Shown here piece by piece: positions 8,599-10,000 of a stretch of 10,000 nt of DNA. Origin of the DNA: Chondrilla cf. caribensis (lineage: Eukaryota > Porifera > Demospongiae > Chondrillida > Chondrillidae); contig OZ026555.1 in the NCBI GenBank assembly GCA_964020155.1, forward strand, positions 692,515-702,514, written 5' to 3'. Each line of letters opens with the position of its first letter. Within the stretch, counting starts at the first letter, position 1. The position numbers were made by a program, and so were the translations under genes. The notes beneath the pieces were generated by a model that saw only the letters and a program-made list of their open reading frames with translations, did not search any database and was not told where the DNA came from.

Positions 8599-9556
8599 TA
8601 TGCGAATTCATATACGTGCGTACTTTTGGTATAGCGTGTAGCCACCTACTTGTGCCTAAGACTCTGTACCTGTACCTGCTGGTGGTGTGATGTGCATTCT
8701 CCAGTGTCGGTCCTGGTACCAGGCAGCCTAGTATGTAGTATCGTCTCAACCTGTGGATAGTTCACATGCCTGTACCCTCTTATCGCGACAACACTGAAAG
8801 TCACCAGTATTCCTGCATGGTAGCTCCTTATCAATTACTTAGACAGTGTATCCCCCGTGAATCAGCTGACTGGTATTCATGGCTAGCCTGTGGCCACTGT
8901 AGGCAGAAGTGGTCAGAAATGCAGCCATCTCACTTTGTACTGTGTGCATGTATGTACGTACATACTTGCTCCATCGGGACAAGTTGACCTGGTGGAGGTC
9001 TCCAGCTGTGGGTGGGGTCTAGGGGTCCACGAGAAGGTGCTTGACGTCCTGCATCTACAACGTGACCACAATGTCACATGTAAAGCGACTGAGGACATAA
9101 TCCCCTGTCCCCCCCCTTGGTGTTCAGTACTGTATCAGCCTCTCACATGTACCCATTCTATTTGGGGTGCCGGTAATAATATTGTGTTCCCAAACGCCTA
9201 CCAAATTATATACTGAAGACATGTTAGACAAGCACCCTGACATGGAGTGCTGTCGAGTGGCGAACCATATCTGGAGCTTTATTCAGTTTGCTGTAATAGT
9301 GTACACGTACTTGTGTACATGGTAATAAACAGATCCTGATAAAAACATCCAATGACAAGGACCAATTTTGTAGTTTCTTTGTATGCAGATTGTCTTAACA
9401 AGTTTCTATGTACATTATACATACATGTGCTGCGTTGGTGGTTTTGTTGACTCAGTTTCACATTATATACGTAGTTCTGTTCCTCACCCACAGCTTGCCG
9501 ACCGGAACCTGTTGAGCTCTGTCATGCTTGAATCAGAGAAACCAGAGATTGAGAAG
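1598..9556 (+). CDS. OTUD5: OTUD5-like OTU deubiquitinase (six exons, 3' incomplete)
   Basis: Joining 1598-1963, 3310-3403, 5389-5453, 6335-6491, 8392-8540 and 9494-9556 gives 298 residues with no stop. Junction phases are 0, 1, 0, 1 and 0, and all introns are GT..AG. The start at 1598 is chosen because [11 protein letters not shown] matches the conserved OTUD5 N-terminus; the in-frame TTG at 1589 is not needed. An acidic, Ser-rich low-complexity N-terminus (1-102) is followed by GYNSSEEYE (104-112), which aligns with the segment holding the activating phosphoserine of human OTUD5 (Ser177). The OTU domain spans about 126-275. The Asp/Cys motif DGACLFRA (Asp145, Cys148) and the His motif YHQNVHYNS (His253) supply the catalytic triad, and the middle carries NRKRND and [12 protein letters not shown]. 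Known family role: cysteine-protease removal of ubiquitin chains from signalling and chromatin-linked proteins in mammals. Substrates in this animal are unknown. The C-terminal region, including any ubiquitin-interacting motif, lies beyond the window. Confidence 0.93.
1964..2003 (+). repeat. (TTG)n tract at the start of intron 1
   Basis: GTGTGTTTG is followed by repeated TTG triplets starting exactly at the exon 1 splice donor. The tract ends near TTGTTGTGTGTC. It is an ordinary microsatellite, notable only for its place at the donor. Confidence 0.85.
2266..2497 (+). repeat. Tandem array of GAATGTTGGATTATA units (intron 1)
   Basis: About 14 imperfect head-to-tail units are present, each containing GAATGTTGGA or a one-base variant. 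Unit spacing is mostly 17-18 bp, with a few shortened units near 2340-2370. Variants include GAAAATGTT and GAATGTTCG. No coding frame of interest runs through it. Confidence 0.9.
2498..2942. other. Intron 1 unique sequence, no gene seen
   Basis: This stretch has no splice-consistent open frame and no recognisable RNA gene. A small hairpin (CACCTCA, 7-base loop, TGAGGTG) lies at about 2703-2723 and is not distinctive. Confidence 0.5.
2956..3075. repeat. ACGTACGT/ATGTAC-rich palindromic tract
   Basis: The sequence is dominated by overlapping self-complementary words such as ACGTACGT, GTACGTAC, TATACGTATA and GTACATATAC. It resembles other GTAC-rich tracts in this window (5461-5550, 8276-8320, 9580-9675). 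It is probably a genome-wide simple-sequence preference rather than a specific site. Confidence 0.7.
3080..3303 (+). repeat. 17-bp minisatellite (TCTACTGTTTGCATGTG) abutting exon 2
   Basis: About 13-14 imperfect units share TACTGTTTG followed by variants of CATGTG, TGTGCG or TATGCG. One unit is truncated to TCTACTGTTTG (about 3270-3280). The array ends six bases before the exon 2 acceptor AG at 3308-3309. Because 17 is not a multiple of three, all three forward frames stay open and give Cys/Leu/Phe-rich translations that are not genes. Confidence 0.9.
3310..3403 (+). CDS. OTUD5: OTUD5 exon 2 (start of OTU domain, catalytic Asp and Cys)
   Basis: This exon encodes [15 protein letters not shown] and then the DGACLFRAI motif (residues 123-153 plus one base). 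Asp145 and Cys148 match the catalytic Asp and nucleophile Cys of OTU proteases. The acceptor is CTGCTTTAG at 3301-3309 and the donor is the strong GTGAGT at 3404-3409, leaving phase 1. The acceptor is directly preceded by a 17-bp tandem repeat. Confidence 0.93.
3404..3845. other. Intron 2 unique sequence, no gene seen
   Basis: This is non-repetitive intron sequence after the strong exon 2 donor. No convincing open frame, RNA gene or mobile-element end was found. Confidence 0.5.
3846..4258 (+). repeat. 17-bp minisatellite array of copy 1
   Basis: About 24 head-to-tail copies of CTGGTTAGTACACACTC are very uniform. Most differences are single substitutions, such as GTAAAC, GCACAC and ACATGC in place of GTACAC. 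The array decays at its right end into CTCTTAGCTAGTGAATAC. Confidence 0.95.
3846..4404 (+). mobile_element. Dispersed minisatellite-bearing element, copy 1
   Basis: This unit consists of a 17-bp minisatellite (CACACTCCTGGTTAGTA, about 24 copies, 3846-4258) and a non-repetitive flank to about 4404. The flank matches copy 2, in inverted orientation at the right end of the window: 38 consecutive identical bases at 4264-4301 versus 9779-9816, then AGTACTGATAGCAAGTAC and AGATTTGGTGT, with an indel of about 18 bases between the last two. Similarity fades near 4400. The plan of tandem core plus conserved flank resembles nonautonomous DINE/Pearl-type elements linked to Helitron-like transposons, but no element ends or encoded protein are seen, so the class is inference. 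Confidence 0.7.
4506..4752 (+). repeat. 9-bp tandem array (TGTATGTAC)n
   Basis: About 26 copies of TGTATGTAC are interspersed with the variant TGTGTGTAC. Since 9 is a multiple of three, every frame on both strands stays open and yields repeats such as CTVCTV, LYVLYV and YCMYCM. These are repeat artefacts rather than genes. The array lies about 100 bp beyond the flank of dispersed element copy 1 and may be part of it. Confidence 0.95.
5014..5188. mobile_element. Pogo/Tigger-like MITE, 175 bp, complete
   Basis: The element has perfect 19-bp terminal inverted repeats: CAGTGGAACCTCTCTATTA at 5014-5032 and its exact reverse complement at 5170-5188. Both ends are flanked by TA (5012-5013 and 5189-5190), the expected target duplication for Tc1/mariner/pogo superfamily elements. 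The interior holds related blocks GTCCTTATTACAGAGGTGTC and GTCCTTATTATAGAGGTTTC, indicating internal duplication. There is no transposase, so it would be mobilised in trans. The CAGTGGAACC start fits pogo-like ends; the family assignment is inference, while the TIR and TSD structure is directly visible. Confidence 0.92.
5389..5453 (+). CDS. OTUD5: OTUD5 exon 3 ([13 protein letters not shown] segment)
   Basis: The single base left by exon 2 plus CT gives Ala154, and the exon continues [10 protein letters not shown] to MDYM175. This follows the human [11 protein letters not shown] segment almost residue for residue. The acceptor is CCTCGCAG ending at 5388, and the donor is ATG|GTGAGA at 5454, phase 0. 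Confidence 0.93.
5461..5730. repeat. GTAC-rich tract and (CA)n/(CACG)n microsatellite in intron 3
   Basis: The stretch starts with TACGTACGTACAT-type sequence (5466-5550), then runs of CACGCACG and long (CA)n to about 5706. The microsatellite is bracketed by two near-identical 24-base copies of CGTACATGCACNACATTCACC (5535-5558 and 5707-5730, one mismatch). Open frames giving His/Thr or Val/Cys repeats on both strands are artefacts. Confidence 0.92.
5731..6334. other. Intron 3 unique sequence, no gene seen
   Basis: This is mostly AT-rich intron sequence with a short TACATACATACGTACGTAG tract near 5962-5980. No conserved frame, RNA gene or repeat ends were found. It ends at the exon 4 acceptor GATTGTAG. 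Confidence 0.5.
6335..6491 (+). CDS. OTUD5: OTUD5 exon 4 (central OTU domain)
   Basis: This exon encodes residues 176-227 plus one base: [15 protein letters not shown], then [25 protein letters not shown] and EVYQYNS. All of these are strongly conserved in OTUD5. The acceptor is GATTGTAG ending at 6334. The donor is TCAG|GTGTGTGTGATG at 6492, phase 1, so the split codon with exon 5 reads GAG (Glu228), as in the human TEPIN context. The donor and the last 14 exon bases are duplicated 61 bp downstream (see findings). Confidence 0.92.
6492..6740 (+). repeat. (GT)n microsatellite at the intron 4 donor, with a duplicated exon-intron boundary
   Basis: GT repeats begin exactly at the exon 4 donor and continue, with GATG, TTCTATGTGTTT and TGTACG interruptions, to about 6740. 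Bases 6478-6515 (last 14 exon bases, donor and GT run) recur without mismatch at 6539-6576, a 61-bp period. A third partial block (TTCTATGTGTTT near 6728-6739) has the same GT-TTCTATGTGTTT structure but lacks the exon piece. Valine/cysteine-rich open frames across it are artefacts. Confidence 0.93.
6741..7128. other. Intron 4 unique sequence, no gene seen
   Basis: This stretch has short GTACGTACGGTAC-type palindromes near 6771-6785 and otherwise unremarkable intron sequence. No coding or RNA feature can be supported. Confidence 0.5.
7129..7931. repeat. 56/69-bp minisatellite array, 13 units (intron 4)
   Basis: Units are marked by GACATTCATACGTACTATAG, with CATTCAT starting at 7131, 7187, 7243, 7312, 7368, 7424, 7497, 7566, 7635, 7704, 7760, 7816 and 7885. 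Unit lengths are 56, 56, 69, 56, 56, 73, 69, 69, 69, 56, 56 and 69, plus a partial last unit. The 69-bp form carries an extra TAGCTGACACACT (13 bp duplicated within the unit); the 73-bp unit has TTACG in addition. Minus-strand open frames (Cys/Val/Ser/Tyr repeats) arise because the 69-bp unit is a multiple of three; they are not genes. Confidence 0.95.
7932..8262. other. Intron 4 unique sequence, no gene seen
   Basis: This is non-repetitive intron sequence. A pyrimidine-rich tract ending in TTTTAG at about 8160 looks like a splice acceptor, but no OTUD5-like coding sequence follows it, so it is treated as cryptic. Confidence 0.5.
8263..8335. repeat. 73-bp inverted repeat (hairpin-forming), intron 4
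   Basis: CATGCATTTGTAAGTA at 8263-8278 is exactly complementary to TACTTACAAATGCATG at 8320-8335. The 41 bases between are GTAC-rich, partly self-complementary and could extend the stem imperfectly. The feature lies 56 bases before the exon 5 acceptor. It may be a small structured intron element or a decayed foldback element. Confidence 0.85.
8392..8540 (+). CDS. OTUD5: OTUD5 exon 5 (catalytic His and GVGLGL segment)
   Basis: This exon completes Glu228 and encodes [20 protein letters not shown], the catalytic-His motif HQNVHYNS (His253), and [13 protein letters not shown] (to Gly277). It aligns without gaps to human EPINTFHG through FKPG. The acceptor tract CTCACTCTTCCACAG ends at 8391. The donor is GGG|GTGAGC at 8541, phase 0, running directly into a GT microsatellite. 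Confidence 0.93.
8547..8605 (+). repeat. (GT)n microsatellite at the start of intron 5
   Basis: A GT run starts six bases after the exon 5 donor GTGAGC, interrupted by GCATG and TATGTGTATG. Its forward translation adds a spurious Cys/Val tail to the exon 5 frame; the real exon ends at 8540. Confidence 0.92.
8606..9493. other. Intron 5 unique sequence, no gene seen
   Basis: A forward open frame at 8890-9216 (108 codons) is the longest here, but it shows no recognisable motif and no splice compatibility with OTUD5. A ten-base ATGTACGTACAT palindrome lies near 8950-8961 and a C7 run near 9110. Nothing else is supported. The stretch ends at the exon 6 acceptor. Confidence 0.5.
9494..9556 (+). 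CDS. OTUD5: OTUD5 exon 6 (helix after the OTU core)
   Basis: This exon encodes residues 278-298, beginning [16 protein letters not shown] and ending PEIEK. It corresponds to the region after FKPG in human OTUD5, where sequence is less conserved (FAEQSLM...). The acceptor CCTCACCCACAG ends at 9493 and the donor is AAG|GTATTG at 9557, phase 0. Confidence is lower than for the OTU exons because identity is weaker, but position, phase and open frame all fit. Confidence 0.78.
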
Positions 9557-9569
9557 GTATTGCATGCAC

Positions 9570-9675
9570 TGTGTGTACGTGTACTGTATGTACGTATGTG
9601 TGTATGTACGTATGTGTGTATGTACGTACGTATGTACGTATGTATGTATGTATGTATGTATGTATGTATGTATGC
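9570..9675 (+). repeat. (GTAT)n/(GTAC)n microsatellite in intron 6
   Basis: GTACGTGTACTGTATGTACG passes into alternating TGTATGTACG and finally (TGTA)n to about 9675. It lies just after the exon 6 donor and just outside the flank of dispersed element copy 2. Tyr/Val/Cys/Met and Thr/Tyr/Ile/His open frames here are artefacts. Confidence 0.92.
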
Positions 9676-9689
9676 ATATATGCAGCCTT

Positions 9690-10000
9690 TCTTGTACAGT
9701 CCAACTTGCTTAATAAGTATCTTGAAGGGCACACCAAATCTGTACTTCTTGTCAGAGGTACTTGCTATCAGTACTCCCGACATAGTGTACATGAGCTAGG
9801 GACTGAGTGAGGTGTACTCACTAACCAGGAGTGTGTACTAACCAGGAGTGTGCACTAACCAGGAGTGTGTACTAACCATGAGTGTGTGCCAACCAGGAGT
9901 GTGTACTAACCAGGAATGTGTACTAACCAGGAGTGTGTGCTAACCAGGAGTGTGTACTAACCAGGAATGTGTACTAACCAGGAATGTGTACTAACCAGGA
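9690..10000 (-). mobile_element. Dispersed minisatellite-bearing element, copy 2 (inverted, cut by window end)
   Basis: Read on the minus strand this has the same order as copy 1: a 17-bp minisatellite (from beyond 10000 down to about 9817), then the conserved flank (9816 to about 9690). The 38-base exact match to copy 1 is at 9779-9816. A microsatellite follows on the far side of the flank, as at copy 1. The shared flank explains why short frames in both copies contain the same words LKGTPNL and DIVYMS. The left end of this copy lies outside the window. Confidence 0.7.
9817..10000 (-). repeat. 17-bp minisatellite array of copy 2
   Basis: On the + strand the units read ACTAACCAGGAGTGTGT, the reverse complement of the array at 3846-4258. 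About 10-11 units are visible, with variants GGAATGTGT, GTGCACT and CCATGAG. The array continues past the window. Confidence 0.95.

Noticed and set aside
5337..8712. Shared word CTCCAGTGTCGGT at about 5338 and 8699
   Set aside because: Thirteen shared bases without flanking similarity is likely coincidence or a very decayed repeat.
8890..9216. 108-codon forward frame in intron 5 as a gene
   Set aside because: It has no recognisable motif, spans intron sequence with a C-run, and its splice phases do not fit OTUD5. It is likely chance.

Overview
The window looks like genomic DNA from an invertebrate animal. It holds most of one intron-rich gene on the + strand, embedded in satellite-like and mobile repeats. 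The gene is recognisable as OTUD5 (DUBA), an OTU-family deubiquitinase. Six coding exons can be joined by hand into a 298-residue N-terminal and catalytic part, and every GT..AG junction is phase-consistent. The match to animal OTUD5 proteins is close in the OTU domain. The host cannot be fixed from sequence alone. Abundant TACGTACGTA-type palindromes, GT/CA microsatellites and the repeat style suggest a demosponge or another non-bilaterian or marine invertebrate, but this is a weak inference.

Layout: 1-101 is an (AC)n microsatellite. Positions 102-1597 are upstream sequence, with one unassigned open frame on the minus strand (553-1143) and a CpG-richer stretch (about 1180-1300) that may be a promoter. 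Coding exons lie at 1598-1963, 3310-3403, 5389-5453, 6335-6491, 8392-8540 and 9494-9556. The gene runs off the right edge, so its C-terminal part and stop codon are not seen.

The introns carry most of the unusual structure. Intron 1 has an array built on GAATGTTGGATTATA and a 17-bp array abutting exon 2. Intron 2 has a 17-bp minisatellite that belongs to a dispersed element, a 9-bp array, and a complete 175-bp pogo-like MITE with 19-bp perfect terminal inverted repeats and TA target duplications. Intron 3 has a (CA)n block between copies of a 24-bp repeat. Intron 4 has a (GT)n block with a tandem duplication of the exon 4 splice donor, then a 13-copy 56/69-bp array. Intron 5 has a 73-bp inverted repeat. 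Intron 6 has a second, inverted copy of the dispersed element, cut by the window end.

Only one gene is confidently present, so there is no operon-like cooperation to describe. The most interesting possibilities concern how intronic repeats could affect processing of the OTUD5 transcript: a duplicated donor that forms a potential 10-nt poison microexon, and complementary repeats flanking exon 4 and exons 3-6. I see no convincing previously undescribed protein system. The long open frames in tandem repeats (Cys/Val, His/Thr, Tyr/Cys/Met) are artefacts of the repeats.
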